A stretch of 64,000 nucleotides of DNA from Amorphochlora amoebiformis (GCA_054601695.1 BAAHQB010000012.1:806001-870000); one strand, 5' to 3'; counted from the stretch's first letter, positions 39,226 to 52,448 are shown. The notes: generated by a model not told the origin, from the sequence alone. Translations and numbers: made by a program.

Positions 39226-39884
39226 TTATGAGCTCGTCTTCTCCTCCACTTTGTTTTTTGCCTCCTCCAACCCCTCAGTTGACCCTCTGACTACTTGCTC
39301 GATGAGCTGTGCGTCACTAGCATTCAGCGAGTTTCTCCGTACAGGCTGAATGATGTTGGCAGCCATCGTATCTGGGGGTAAAAATCTTTAGATTTTTATT
39401 TGACATCAAGAGGGTTTGGATGGTATATTACTCGCTAAGCCAATCATTGAGTCTCCTTTCCGATGCTCGTATAAACGTTTTTCTGTAACAAACGCACATG
39501 TCAAGCATCCGGAAAGAAAACGGTGGTTTGGGGTGTGGAGAAAAGTGGCAAATAAGGTATCAGTTACCTCCTTTCAGGTATCCTATCGCTTTGCGTCCGA
39601 CGTTCCCCGCTTTCTTCAGAGCGGTTATGATCTGAATAAAAGTGGTATGAAGGTCCGGGAAACGAATCAAATATGGACGAGAACCTGTTCGTCTGTGGCC
39701 TTGAACTCACCCAATCTCACACGCATCTTCAAATTGAGGATGAGTTCTTCATTTGGCTGACCATTGCGAGGATATCAGAAGGGCTAGGGACCTTGATTAG
39801 AGGAAGATAGGCTGCCTACCTTGAATTTTTTCGCAGGTGACAGGCCACCGGATTTCATTGCTTTCAGCACTACTCCGACTTTTT
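39226..39884 (-). CDS. Gene F: unrecognised basic/helical protein (5' end unresolved)
   Basis: Exons: 39820-about 39884, 39721-39756, 39568-39631, 39432-39482, 39226-39371 (stop TAA 39226-39228). All four introns are short (about 60-90 bp), without TA arrays, unlike the rest of the window. Phases agree. Readable segments are VVLKAMKSGGLSPAKKFK, NEELILNLKMR, IITALKKAGNVGRKAIGYLK, RLYEHRKGDSMIGLA and NIIQPVRRNSLNASD, ending with a charged helix EGLEEAKNKVEEKTSS. The start exon is not settled; a candidate ATG lies near 40056 before a GTAAGT donor. The fold is mostly helical and lysine-rich. I recognise no family. Confidence 0.6.
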
Positions 39885-39897
39885 CTTCAGAGGTTTA

Positions 39898-39961
39898 AAG
39901 AATTATTTTCTTGAGAATTTGTCGTCCAGTCAAAGAATTATTTTCCTACAAACTTGTCGGC
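39898..39961. repeat. 34-bp imperfect tandem duplication upstream of a gene F exon
   Basis: AAAGAATTATTTTC is repeated at 39898 and 39932, each followed about 10 bp later by a CTTGTCG or TTTGTCG motif. It lies in the probable first intron of gene F, just 5' of its acceptor. Confidence 0.7.
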
Positions 39962-40351
39962 TTTCCCCTGAACCGGCGATGGTCGCACCCACCGCACTAT
40001 TTTCCCGCCCTTCTTTCCACTTACACCCCCCCAAACCCATTTCTCAACTTCATTTGTCACTAGTATCCGTAATCCGAATTATCGAAAGGAATCCCGGTTT
40101 AGGTCCCAAATAACTACGATGTTTCGATCGAAATATACCTAGTCAACCCAAACTCCCCTACAACACGTGAGCATGTATATTGCCATGAAGATATGTGCAT
40201 GGATATTTACAACCCGTGAAAATATTTTTGCGAGGCGTTGGGTTGCGTTCATGAGTGTTTGCGACCCATGACAGCATGTGTACAAGACTGACCCGTGCAC
40301 ATATTTTGTTTTACGAGCTGATATGATATTCCCCCCTGAATTCCTATTAAG
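39962..40351. promoter_or_regulatory. Divergent region between genes F and G
   Basis: Unique sequence holds the unresolved 5' ends of F (-) and G (+). Candidate short starts exist on both strands (for example ATG 40172 on +, near 40056 on -) but none is convincing. No TA arrays. The promoter call is positional. Confidence 0.3.
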
Positions 40352-40669
40352 CCTCAAGATCCCTCTCAATCTCTTCAGAGGAGAGGTCAATCCAGAGGAA
40401 GGAGGGGAAGAGGGAGAGGGAGAGGAAGAGGGAGAGGAGGGAGAGGAGGGAGAGGGCGGAAGAATAAAATATCGGATTATCGGAAGAGGTGATGTAATAT
40501 GTTTTACACAATGACTATACGTGTGAGCATATGCATGTGTACATAGTATATATATATATATATATATGTATATACATATATACGTGTGTGTATTAAAAAA
40601 TGTGTGTGTGTGTATAAAAATAAATATATATATGTGTATATATATATATATATATAGATATATATATGC

Positions 40670-40727
<58 letters not shown>

Positions 40728-41267
40728 ATATAATTATATATATATATATACGTATATATATTTAACATACATGTATTTATATAGATTTACATACATGTAA
40801 TATACATATATATATATATATATTATATAGACACAAATCTGCATGTACCTGTACGCATATAATACTCAACAACTTCCTATATCAGAGGGGGTAAACCAAG
40901 GGGGATGGGGAGAAGAATCGATCCTGAGAAACAAGCAAGGTGGATGTATGTGTCTTGAATATGAATGTAAAATACGGTACTAATGTGCTATGGGCACATG
41001 GTTGTAAAACATGCAATAAACACGTATGTTTTAACATGTGGTTGTAAATATATAAACAAGTATTTTATGTGTGTATATATATATGTGTATATGTGTTTAT
41101 ATATATTATAAATATGTATATATATATATATATTATATACATATATACATATATATATATGTACATATGTATATACACACATATATACACATATATGTTT
41201 ATATGTACATGTATGTATCATATATATATTTATATATATATATATGTTTATATGTACATGTATGTAT

Positions 41268-41319
<52 letters not shown>

Positions 41320-41479
41320 TATATATATTATATATATATATATATGTATGTATATGTGTATGCATATATACACATATATATATATATAAGTTCAAATGTA
41401 TTTAGTTGTATGTGTGTGTGTATATATATGCACATTATATATCTATATGTCTATATGCATGTTGTGTTGTGCTCATGTG

Positions 41480-41547
<68 letters not shown>

Positions 41548-41842
41548 ATATATAGATATATACAGATATATCAACATATATATATATATATATAATATTA
41601 ATATAAGAGGAAATATCTATATTTACCTATATATATCCATAATACATGAATACACAATATCTAGAAATTAAGTATGATTACATTTTAGAATGCAAGAGTG
41701 GGAACGAAAGCAAGCTAGTAAGCGCCAGGGTACATACACATATTATGTATATATAAATATACAAATATACATTATATATATTTATATATTGTTAGCGCAC
41801 GGTAGTCCAGACTTTGGTATTCCTAATACAGTCCGGGATTAG
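40352..41842 (+). CDS. Gene G: protein with RG-rich tail
   Basis: Exons: 40352 (or 40379)-40488, 40886-40939, 41689-41729, 41811-41842 (stop TAG). Together 264 bp, in phase. The first readable exon encodes dense RG/RGG repeats ([17 protein letters not shown]). KISDYRKR and [17 protein letters not shown] follow, then a charged helix [12 protein letters not shown] and the end [15 protein letters not shown] tails are typical of RNA-binding and small nuclear/nucleolar ribonucleoproteins (for example Sm/LSm tails, fibrillarin, Gar1) and are methylated at arginine. No Sm fold is visible because the 5' exons are missing, so the family stays open. The overlapping glutamate-rich frame is a shadow of the same purine run. 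Confidence 0.55.
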
Positions 41843-42200
41843 ATTCGTTTGAAGTCCGTTTGGATTCAAAATGATGGAAGGTCAAAATTTCATACATGGG
41901 TACTGCAACTGATGGGTAGTACATTTACATGGGTACCACAAATTGACTGTGTTACAAGGGGAAACTTAGAGTGAGACGGTGTGATATTGCGTGACGTCAC
42001 GCTTTTTCAAGCCTCCTCGAGCCCCGTTACTACCGGGTACATTGGGTACATCCGGGTACAACCGGTTAATCCCCAGAATCAGCATTATCCAGCTGTCTGC
42101 AGATTACGTACTACACTTCAATGCGCTATCGATATCTACTCTTCGAACTGCGTCCGCTCATGCTATTCATATTATTGTTTTAACAATATTAAAAATGTAC

Positions 42201-42256
<56 letters not shown>

Positions 42257-42518
42257 GTAAATGTATACATATTCATATGTATATAAACATATATACAATA
42301 TGTATAAAAAGTTATGGATACATATATACACATACATATGTATTCAACACATTATATTTACAATAAATAAATAAATATGTGTACATATATATATATACAC
42401 ACATATGTATATGTATTTATACATACGTACACATGTGAATACATATACATATATATATATATAATATATATCATGTTAGATCTAAATGCATGAATACATA
42501 CTATTTACCTATCTAAAG
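41843..42518. promoter_or_regulatory. Intergenic region G/H with palindromic CRE-like site
   Basis: Positions 41843-42190 are unique, with a perfect 14-bp palindrome GCGTGACGTCACGC at 41989-42002 containing TGACGTCA. Repeated GGGTACA words stand at 42033-42062. From 42204 on, TA/CA microsatellite resembles an intron, so the gene H 5' exon probably lies near 42100-42200. One candidate ATG is at 42121. Confidence 0.45.
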
Positions 42519-42709
42519 ACCAGAGAGAAGTTCCTCATTGTGATGAAGACGATGATGAGGACGAGCAAGAGGAGGTACACAGTTTCGCTCATAGTATATA
42601 ATAATGTACCTAATACCAATACTCATCTGTTTATGCATATAATACATGTATATGTGTGTATATATGTGTGTGTGTATGTGTGTGTATAATATATATGCAT
42701 ATATATACG

Positions 42710-42751
<42 letters not shown>

Positions 42752-42844
42752 TTATATATATATATACATATATAAATATATCTATTATAAATATATATAT
42801 ACATATACCAATACTCATCTGTTATATACATATAATATATGATA

Positions 42845-42881
<37 letters not shown>

Positions 42882-43389
42882 ATGTGTATAACATATTTAT
42901 ACAAACCCTAACCTTAATGCTGACCCTAGTATTATCCCCAACCCCAACCATAACTCCAACAGAGCTTACAAAACTACGTCCTAAAGTATCTAGGAGGTAA
43001 ACTAGACCCGAAACTGAGACTAAACCGAACTACACCTTTCTCCAATTCCAACGCTACATATAGTCGTAACTCTAACCATTGCCGCAACTTTGATACAGCC
43101 GACTCTAAGGAGAAAACGCAAGAAAATAGGGCTATGAACTTGGCGCGGGTAGTAGCGGGTCGAGAAAAAGAAGGGGGGGGGGGGGCTCGAGGAGATGTTT
43201 TAGACGTTGGAGATTCCATATTTCGGGTGGATACAGGAGAGGGGGTGGGGAGGGAAGGAAGCCCATGGTAAGAAGAAGTGTTTGTGTGTGTGTATTTTGT
43301 GTGTGTGTGTGTGTGTGTATTGTTACATATGTGTTTCCGTGTGATATATATATATATATATAATATGTATAATATATATTTATATATAT

Positions 43390-43423
<34 letters not shown>

Positions 43424-43443
43424 AATATATAAACGTACACGTG

Positions 43444-43480
<37 letters not shown>

Positions 43481-43486
43481 ATATAT

Positions 43487-43526
<40 letters not shown>

Positions 43527-43656
43527 ACACATAACATTACTTGTTTGTGTTGATGTATATTTGTGTATATATGTGTATACACATTTAAACTGCCTAATGC
43601 CTAATATTATATATAAATATAAATATATATGTATATATTATATATATATATATATA

Positions 43657-43690
<34 letters not shown>

Positions 43691-43961
43691 TACAAACACA
43701 TATATATACATATACATTGTATTATATGCACACACAATATACGATATAGTTATATCCCTAATGCTAACCTCAGCCTCAGTGTTGGCCCTAACGATTTCTA
43801 AAAAAATCTCTAACCCCAACTGTATTCCATAGGATAGTTACTGCGGCATCTCTCCAGACGGCGCTCTACAATCTTCTAACAAAAGTGTGTTTTCATTACA
43901 TATTTAAACACACAGTATACATTGTAGATCACGTAACACTATATATACATGTATGTATACA

Positions 43962-43994
<33 letters not shown>

Positions 43995-44801
43995 TACCTA
44001 GAATACATATTATTGTGTATTAGTACATATAAAAAAACATATACATAAAACTTATACATCTACATTTAGCCAAACTCCTCCCTTTCCCTCCCAATGGGAT
44101 TCTACAGGTCTCCATTCTTAATTGACCCCAAAAACAATCCTAACCACAACCCCTATCCAGCCTAATCGCAACCCTAACCCTAGCGTCCAAACTCCAATCA
44201 ATCTCTCCCCAGACGAAATCTGGGCCACCCCTGCCCCTTCTGGAGCTGAAGAAATAAAAAAGGATAGCCCGAAAGCTAGCCAGAATCCTGAACCTCTCGC
44301 TGACCCTAACCCTAACCCTAACCCTAACCCTATTGATGGGGAGGGGGTTAGTAATCCGGAAGGAAAGGGGAAGGGGAAGAGTAGCGTAGTTTCTAAGGAG
44401 GTTGAGGCTGATTTGGATGAGGTATTGTTGTTTGTACACGTTCGTATGTGTGTGTTTAATTGTTATATATATATATATAAATATATATGTATATATATGA
44501 GTATATATATATATATATGTATACAATATTTAAATGTTTATGTGGAAGCCATGTATCTTGAATGTAATCAATATTTAACTATGCATAATGATATTTAGAT
44601 GTGTATGTATGTAGTTCTTTGTAATTATATATATATATATATATGTAAACACACATTTAACCCAACCCAGCTTTTAAATCTCGATGGAGGAGAAGGTTAG
44701 CTTTCCGTCAAATATATAATATATTTTAATTTGAAGATATAACATATGAACATGTAGGGATATCTGTTACTTCAAAATGTATTATATTTTTTTCTGTAGT
44801 A

Positions 44802-44855
<54 letters not shown>

Positions 44856-44927
44856 CATACATACAAATATATATATATATATGCATTTATATTTGTGTGT
44901 ATATATACGTATACACGCATGTATGTA

Positions 44928-44958
<31 letters not shown>

Positions 44959-45320
44959 GTATATACATATGTGCGCGTGTATTTGTGTAAAATCATATAT
45001 ATATAAATGTATATATATATATATATATAGTATATATATATACATATATATAGATATATATATTTGCAGAAAGTATGAAATGATATCTATTTGTGAAATA
45101 TATATATATATATATATATATACTACACATATATATTATGTATATGTATCCTATGCTGTAAATCTGTACGTGTATATATCCATACGTATATATGTAAAAT
45201 ATACATAATGATGTAAGAGTGCTAACCCGTTAATATAACATTTATATATATGTACATGATGTATAGATATATATATGTGTATATATATATATCACATGTC
45301 AGATATTTGCACATGCACAA

Positions 45321-45352
<32 letters not shown>

Positions 45353-45968
45353 TGTATATTGTATACAACATATATAGAAATGTATATATATATATATATA
45401 TATATTGTATATATGCATGTAAATATGTCCATACATGTATATTATCTTCATAACAGAAAATTTGTACATACGGATACAACAGCTGTAACATCTTTACGTA
45501 TGTTTATAACTTATCGCTTGCAGGTGCAAAGTCGGGCACGGTCACCTTTGCAGAATTTGACAAGTTATATGAAAAACCATATGTACATACATATTTACAT
45601 ATGAACATATATATATATATATATATACTACATACATATCTACGTATATAAATCTATATATATATATATATATATACATATATGCAGATGTATTATATAC
45701 GTAATTAGTTACATATGTATGTATATTGTATATCTATATATATATTCTTTATACACATATATATGTTTATATATTTGTGTGAGTGTATTTTCATGAGGTA
45801 TATATATATATATATTTATGTATACATATGATATTTATATTTATCGTATGAGGTATAAATATTATATACATACGTATATATACACATATGCATAACAAGT
45901 TTTATGTATTATAAAATATATTATACATTACATAAATATATATATACTAGTATATATGTATTAAATGT

Positions 45969-46021
<53 letters not shown>

Positions 46022-46092
46022 TATACATAATATATATATATATTTATATGTATATGCATAGTGTATTTTTAAACGTTTGCATGTGTATGTTC

Positions 46093-46182
<90 letters not shown>

Positions 46183-46306
46183 CATATGTATATGTATTTA
46201 TTATCATATCCATATATCATATACATATATCGGATAATCGGAATATTTTAAGTTCGCAACATTAAAGAAATTACACACGGTTATGACCGTGCATAACCAG
46301 TATTAA
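42519..46306 (+). CDS. Gene H: acidic/low-complexity protein with NP repeats
   Basis: Exons: 42519-42574, 43099-43267, 44184-44421, 44671-44695, 45524-45582, 46253-46306 (stop TAA). Junctions from 43267 onward all agree in phase. One exon is probably missing between 42574 and 43099, and the start is unresolved. Segments are an acidic stretch [34 protein letters not shown] over a run of 13 G; and [20 protein letters not shown]. The exon 44184-44421 reads [19 protein letters not shown], then four NP dipeptides made by CCCTAA repeats, then [20 protein letters not shown]. The C-terminus is [18 protein letters not shown] and [13 protein letters not shown]. The protein looks largely disordered. No family recognised. 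Confidence 0.62.
44303..44332 (+). repeat. Telomere-type CCCTAA repeat inside a coding exon of gene H
   Basis: About five CCCTAA units run in frame through the exon 44184-44421 and encode alternating proline and asparagine. The flanks on both sides stay open and protein-like, and the exon has phase-matched neighbours. Confidence 0.7.
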
Positions 46307-46985
46307 TCGAACATCCCCAAACGTTACGTATACGTACAATTAATAGGCATGATAAGGAATTGGATGGGCTTTTGGGTGTATAGCCAGTGTAGCGCATGCT
46401 CACCTAGTTAATGTTGACTGCATGGCAGCTGCGAGTAATTATTTTGTTATTATCATGACTCGTACCACACTACTAGACTAACTAGCTTCTAGTAGCTTAT
46501 AGAATTTGTGCCATGTCATGATCTCAGCTTGGGCTGGACGATTATTCGGATCCAGCTATAGCCTAGATCTAGTAGATAGCCAATAACTAGAATAACTATA
46601 GACAGATGATATACTAGACATATATGCCTACTGACTTACTACTCCTAGACTCTACAGGCATATGTGAAAGTTTAGAATGCCTAGTAGCTAGAGTAGATCT
46701 AGAGATATAACCTATTATATCACGGTCGTAAAGTACAATCAATGCTTCCGAGTGTCATTAACCATCAACACCTTACAAAACTAGATAAGGAGAGTCTCCA
46801 AAATAAGATTTAGAAGATCTAAGATTAAGATGATCGTCTAGATCATAGTTCAGTCTTTCCTAGACGGTACTTTCTAGACTTTACGGATATGATTTAGATG
46901 ACATTGGGTAGTGGAAAATTGCCTGTCAGATATGCGAGTCTAGCAATTTCACAATCATTGAAACTTTGAAACTTTACTGTTTACG
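46307..46985. other. CTAG-rich convergent intergenic region (H/I)
   Basis: This gap lies between the stop codons of H (+) and I (-). Positions 46390-46945 carry about 17 CTAG tetramers where about two are expected. No TA arrays and no credible ORF. Composition is closely like 38435-39062, with loosely similar stretches such as TATATCATACGGTCAC against TATATCACGGTCG. Confidence 0.72.
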
Positions 46986-47108
46986 TCATGTCACATGAAG
47001 TCCCTGTTCTTCGCTTCGTCCTGATGAATTTATGATGCAAGTATTAACTATGGCACTTAAATATGTAGATATATATAGATGAACACAATCCTTTTAGATA
47101 CATATTAC

Positions 47109-47162
<54 letters not shown>

Positions 47163-47346
47163 TTATATATATGTTACAGATACACATTAATACATACATA
47201 ACATATTCATGATACATATGTATACATACATATATATACATATATACACATACATATTTACTATGATATGCATGTAATATATATATATATATATATTATT
47301 TATATATATAAATATATATTCGAGTAAATGTTATCGTTTATCATAC

Positions 47347-47380
<34 letters not shown>

Positions 47381-47733
47381 GTATATATGTACACAAATAT
47401 ACATATTTTAGGGTAAATTTTTATATAAAATAAAAAAATAAAACAAATTCATTGGTAATAAATAAAAACAAAACATATACATATGAAAAATGCAGAATAT
47501 ATATATATATATATATGTATGTATATATATGTATATATGTATATACATATATAAAATAATTATACATATATATATATATATATGTATATGTAAATATGGA
47601 AGCATATGTGACGAGATACCTTTCCCTCCGTTACTACATCCAAAGGCGAGCCTACATATAGATATAATTATTTTTTAATACATGTAAATATGTATATACA
47701 TATCTATAAATACATAGATATTTTTATAGATAC

Positions 47734-47764
<31 letters not shown>

Positions 47765-48053
47765 GAACGAGCCTGGATATAGATAAACTTACACATATAA
47801 TATTATATATCTATATATCTACATGTGTATATATATATTTACACATATATATATATATATATTATTTATATATACGTATGTTCCCATTTATATTTTATAT
47901 ATGTACGCATATAACTAGGTGTATAATATACATACTAGTATATGTGTGTGTGTGTATGTTTGTCTATATATATATTTATATGTATATATATATATGTATA
48001 GATATCACTGTATATGTATATGCATATTTACCCATATATACATACATACATAC

Positions 48054-48088
<35 letters not shown>

Positions 48089-48299
48089 AAGTATGAGCAT
48101 ATATTACACAAAAATGCAATATATATATATATATATATATATATATCATGTATATATACACATATATATATATATATAATATTTATATATATGAAATATA
48201 TATGTGCAATAATGTATACGTACATAAAATGTGCGTATTTATATATACACTTATATATATACATAAATGTATGTGTATATATATATATATATTATGTTC

Positions 48300-48346
<47 letters not shown>

Positions 48347-48597
48347 TAACTAGATATACAGGTAAGAGATATATTTGTAAACGTAGGAACCTATGTATTC
48401 ATATTATATGTGTATATCATGTATACCTCGCCCACGCTACGCCAGCCAACACGGCGATCAAAAAGCAAATTACTACACTTCCTTGATTAGACCTATAAAG
48501 CATCTAATTATGCATACATACCTGCATATATACTTTTTGTATACACACATACATACATGTATACATATGTATATGTATTCATATATATATTATATAT

Positions 48598-48628
<31 letters not shown>

Positions 48629-48813
48629 GTGTGAATACACATAACATAATATAAGTATTTTCTAGTAATAATAGTAACATTATATGCGTACGTCATCCCA
48701 CACATATACAAAAATACATACATATATACACAAATGTAACATATATATATATATATATATATATATGATACATATATAAATGTTTATCTATGCTTACCAA
48801 AGGTAGTCTCCAT
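46986..48813 (-). CDS. Gene I: candidate 42-residue secreted peptide
   Basis: Exons: 48798-48813 (ATG at 48813), 48427-48472, 47620-47651, 46986-47020 (stop TGA). All three junctions agree in phase and sum to 129 bp. The N-terminus is a textbook signal peptide: METTF, hydrophobic [11 protein letters not shown], small residues AWA. The mature part would be about 22 residues with one cysteine ([10 protein letters not shown] then a charged end). Donors GTAAGC and GTATAC and acceptors are good. The model rests on very short exons, so chance assembly is a real risk. More 3' exons may exist. Confidence 0.38.
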
Positions 48814-49633
48814 ACGCCTCCACACCGCTGCGTGGAAATATAAATATATGATATATGTGTATATATATACATATATATGTATTTATACATGTATTTAATG
48901 TATATATATATATATATATAAATATATAATATATATTATACAGTTATCATAAATATATACATAATATATATACATAATACGTACAAGTAATATATGCATA
49001 TATATATATGTATGTGTATATGTACAAATATACATATATATATATATATATGTGTGTGTAATATATTATAACATACATAGTATATACGTATTAAATGTAC
49101 TTGTATGTAACTCTAAGTCAGGGCTAGGGTTAGGTTAGGGATCGATTAAATGTAGGATTAGTGTTACTGTGGTATTCCTTCGTTTTGAGGTGGAGAAGGG
49201 GGATGAGGCATGGCCTATTGGGTGGTATATGAGTATCTAGTATGTCTATAATATATACACTCAGATATACATAAATGTATTAAATGTATACATATATATC
49301 CCTTACTCTCCATCACAGTTCCCCCGATGTCTCTGTTTGCCAGGTATGATACTCGTACTCATACATGTAAGCTTCTTTATGAATGTAGATATATACATTT
49401 TACATAATGTGTATCCATGCATATATCTATGTATATGTATGTATGCACATATATATATATGTGTACATTATTGTATGTATTCGTATTATTTATATTTTAT
49501 GTGTAATGTGACATAATATGATATGTGTACTTAATTGTACATATGTACATAGTGAATAGGTATACAAATAATACATCTTTATATATGGATATATAATATT
49601 TTTTAACATATGTACATATATATACATATATGC

Positions 49634-49677
<44 letters not shown>

Positions 49678-49848
49678 GGGGTTAGGGATAGGATTGGCTG
49701 AGGGTTTCGGGTTTAGGGTTAGGGTTAGAGTCAGGTCAGGGCTAAGGTCGGGTTAGGATACAAGGTTAGGGTTAGGGTTAGGGTCAGGGTTAGGGTCATG
49801 TTAGGGTCATCGTTAGGGTTAGGGTTAGGGTTAGGGTTAGGATTAGGG
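48814..49848. other. Region upstream of gene I; possible short exon 49319-49343
   Basis: Mostly TA/CA microsatellite. The segment 49319-49343 is bordered by a good plus-strand acceptor (CACAG) and donor (GTATGA), with ATG at 49327. The same segment can be read on the minus strand with an acceptor and a GTAAGG donor. I cannot decide which strand, or whether it is real. Degenerate TTAGGG repeats start near 49680. Confidence 0.3.
49680..49848. repeat. Interstitial TTAGGG array flanking the 3' end of the retroelement
   Basis: GGGTTA units, several perfect and tandem (for example 49766-49786 and 49812-49848), mixed with one-base variants. The array abuts the 3' end of the non-LTR fragment. Confidence 0.85.
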
Positions 49849-50480
49849 TTATGATCAGATTATTCAGCATAACTTAGTCCTAGGACCATTGACTCCTCCA
49901 CAGAGTGGGGCTACAGGGCTGTTAGTGATGACAACAGATCATGGTGTTGGGTGTGTTGATTGTTGATGTGGTGGGGTGTTGTGGGCCTGAGAGTATGGTA
50001 TGCGGGTAAAAAATTGTGTGATGCGATTTTATATGCGGATGTGTCTGTACATTCTTGTTTTGTTTCTGCTGCTCTGAGAGAATTCTTTCTTAGAGTGATA
50101 TTTTTAAAGAATGTTCTTATAGAGGTAGTGATCAGATGTTGGTGGGATGGATTTTGAGATGGGTTTTTGCTCTTGTCCATTTTCCCTTTGAGAGGTTTTA
50201 GCGCATTCGCTATGAGGTAAGCTGTTAATTTTAACGGTACCCCCCTTGCCTCTGGGTAGAGGCTATTCATATCAGCTGCATTGTTTGCCTTTAGTAGTTC
50301 ATTACGGTCAACTGAGAAGGCGTCAACATGGATCACATTATGGGTGACTGTTTCGTCTTCCTTACGATCGCAGAATCTACATTTGGGGCCGCCGCGATGA
50401 TGCTGATCCGATGCCAGCGCATGAGTACCGCTGGCAAACCTTAGGCACGCTTTTTGCCAGGTTGCCAGTTTTCCAAAGAG
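49849..50480 (-). mobile_element. 5'-truncated non-LTR retrotransposon in telomere-type repeats
   Basis: The minus strand is open from 50480 to the TAG at 49911-49913. It reads LATWQKACLRF, SGTH, HHRGGPKCRFCDRKEDETVTH and IHVDAFSVDRNELL. The W..AC.R..SGTH...C..C....ET..H block is the C-terminal zinc-knuckle region that follows the reverse transcriptase in many LINE-type elements. The usual last cysteine of the knuckle is not evident. Upstream, the frame breaks straight into CCCTAA repeats, so the 5' part with endonuclease and RT is missing. A 3' UTR of about 60 bp ends with GCTGAATAATCTGATCAT, directly followed by CCCTAA repeats. The element's sense strand is the CCCTAA strand. Confidence 0.62.
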
Positions 50481-50523
50481 GTTAGGGTTAGGGTTAGGGT
50501 TAGGGTTACGGTTAGGGTTAGGG
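50481..50523. repeat. TTAGGG array at the 5' break of the retroelement
   Basis: About seven TTAGGG-type units adjoin the truncation point of the non-LTR fragment. With 49680-49848 this brackets the element on both sides. Confidence 0.85.
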
Positions 50524-50589
50524 CTACCTAGAAGTCATATATATATATATATTATATCATACACAATGTAGATATATACCAGACATATC

Positions 50590-50690
50590 AGCTGGAGGGT
50601 TAAGGTGGGGCGCAACCTTAGCTATATAGCTAAGAGCTATACGTATACATGGGGTTAAGGTGGTCCGCCTTAGCCATATATATGTGTATA
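50590..50690. repeat. GGTGGGGCGC minisatellite, inverted copy
   Basis: Units of the type GGTTAAGGTGGGGCGCAACC and CTTAGCTATATAGCTAAG are the reverse complement of the family at 56500-57015. The units are hairpin-prone. Confidence 0.6.
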
Positions 50691-50747
50691 CATATATATA
50701 TATATATATATCCATATATATAATATTATGTATATATACATATATAT

Positions 50748-50780
<33 letters not shown>

Positions 50781-50790
50781 GTAATGTTAC

Positions 50791-50918
50791 CTGAGCATTG
50801 TGAGTTTGCGATACATCTGGGCCCTGTTTATATACTCATACATATAAATGTATACACGTATACATGTATGTATATGTACGCAGATGTATGTATATATTCT
50901 CTTTTATAAATGCTATAC

Positions 50919-50964
<46 letters not shown>

Positions 50965-51188
50965 ATATTGTATATATATATATATATTATATACATATAT
51001 ATATATATATATGTGTGCTACACAATTGCAAATATATATATATATATATATATAACATGTATGTTGCGTATATAAAATATACATATATGTATACATCTAA
51101 ATTTATATGTAAAATATATATTTGTGAAATATTATATAAATTTGAATATATATATATATATATAATATATATATATGTATAATATATA

Positions 51189-51242
<54 letters not shown>

Positions 51243-51906
51243 TTTAGATGCGTACATGTGTAAATAATATACAATTGCGTAATACCTTCTCCATAATAGA
51301 GCATTTGAGCATGAAATCTAGCTTTGGAAACTCCCTCTTCAGGTAACTAAAATTTACAAACTTATTTGCTTGTACATTCTGCAAGTATTTGTAATTTTAG
51401 TTATATATATATATACATATACATATAAGTATATAAATATATATATATATAACTTAGATATCTATATGTACATATATATATACATATATATATATATATA
51501 TGGATATATATGTGTATAGATATATATATGTAAATGTATATACACATTTAATACATCTACAAATACACATATTTACATGTATATACATATAATACAGTAC
51601 ACTCCGCATACACAATAGGTACATAAGAAATTAATATATATATATATATATATATAATACCACATCGCACATGTATAACACTAGATCGCAAAAGTCACCA
51701 AGACAAGCGAAAATCGGTATATTGAACCTGTTTCCCTCCGTCCAATACTTGCTAAGATCAGGGGCATTACAGGTAGGACACTTGAACACGCCAAAGTCTC
51801 CGTATCTAAATATTTTTGCGGACGTATATATGTGAGTCAAAGCTGTCTTTTTTTTAAGGATAAGTTCATATAAGAATCTATATATATATATATACATATA
51901 TATGTA

Positions 51907-51938
<32 letters not shown>

Positions 51939-51975
51939 TATATATATATAAATGGGAGGATGTGTGTACATATAC

Positions 51976-52007
<32 letters not shown>

Positions 52008-52143
52008 ATATATATATGTATATATGTATATATATATGTATATATGATAATTCAAACGTACCTGTGTATACGTTTCCATGTATACATATATATATATATA
52101 TGTATGTGTGTGTATGAATATAATTCTATTTACTTGTTTTATA

Positions 52144-52185
<42 letters not shown>

Positions 52186-52288
52186 CATATACGTATACAT
52201 ACACATATATCTATGTATGTAAAAACATGCATATTATATATATGTATATATATATATATATGCAAATTTACATATATATATATATATT

Positions 52289-52319
<31 letters not shown>

Positions 52320-52401
52320 GCATATATATAATATGTATGTGTAGAAATACACATTTGTATGTTATAATGTGTAACATACAAATGTGAATATATCATATAC
52401 A

Positions 52402-52448
<47 letters not shown>

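Noticed and set aside
40278-40514. Plus-strand ORF with glutamate/glycine repeats
   Set aside because: It is the shadow frame of the purine-rich RG exon; the RG frame has matching splice phases with three downstream exons.
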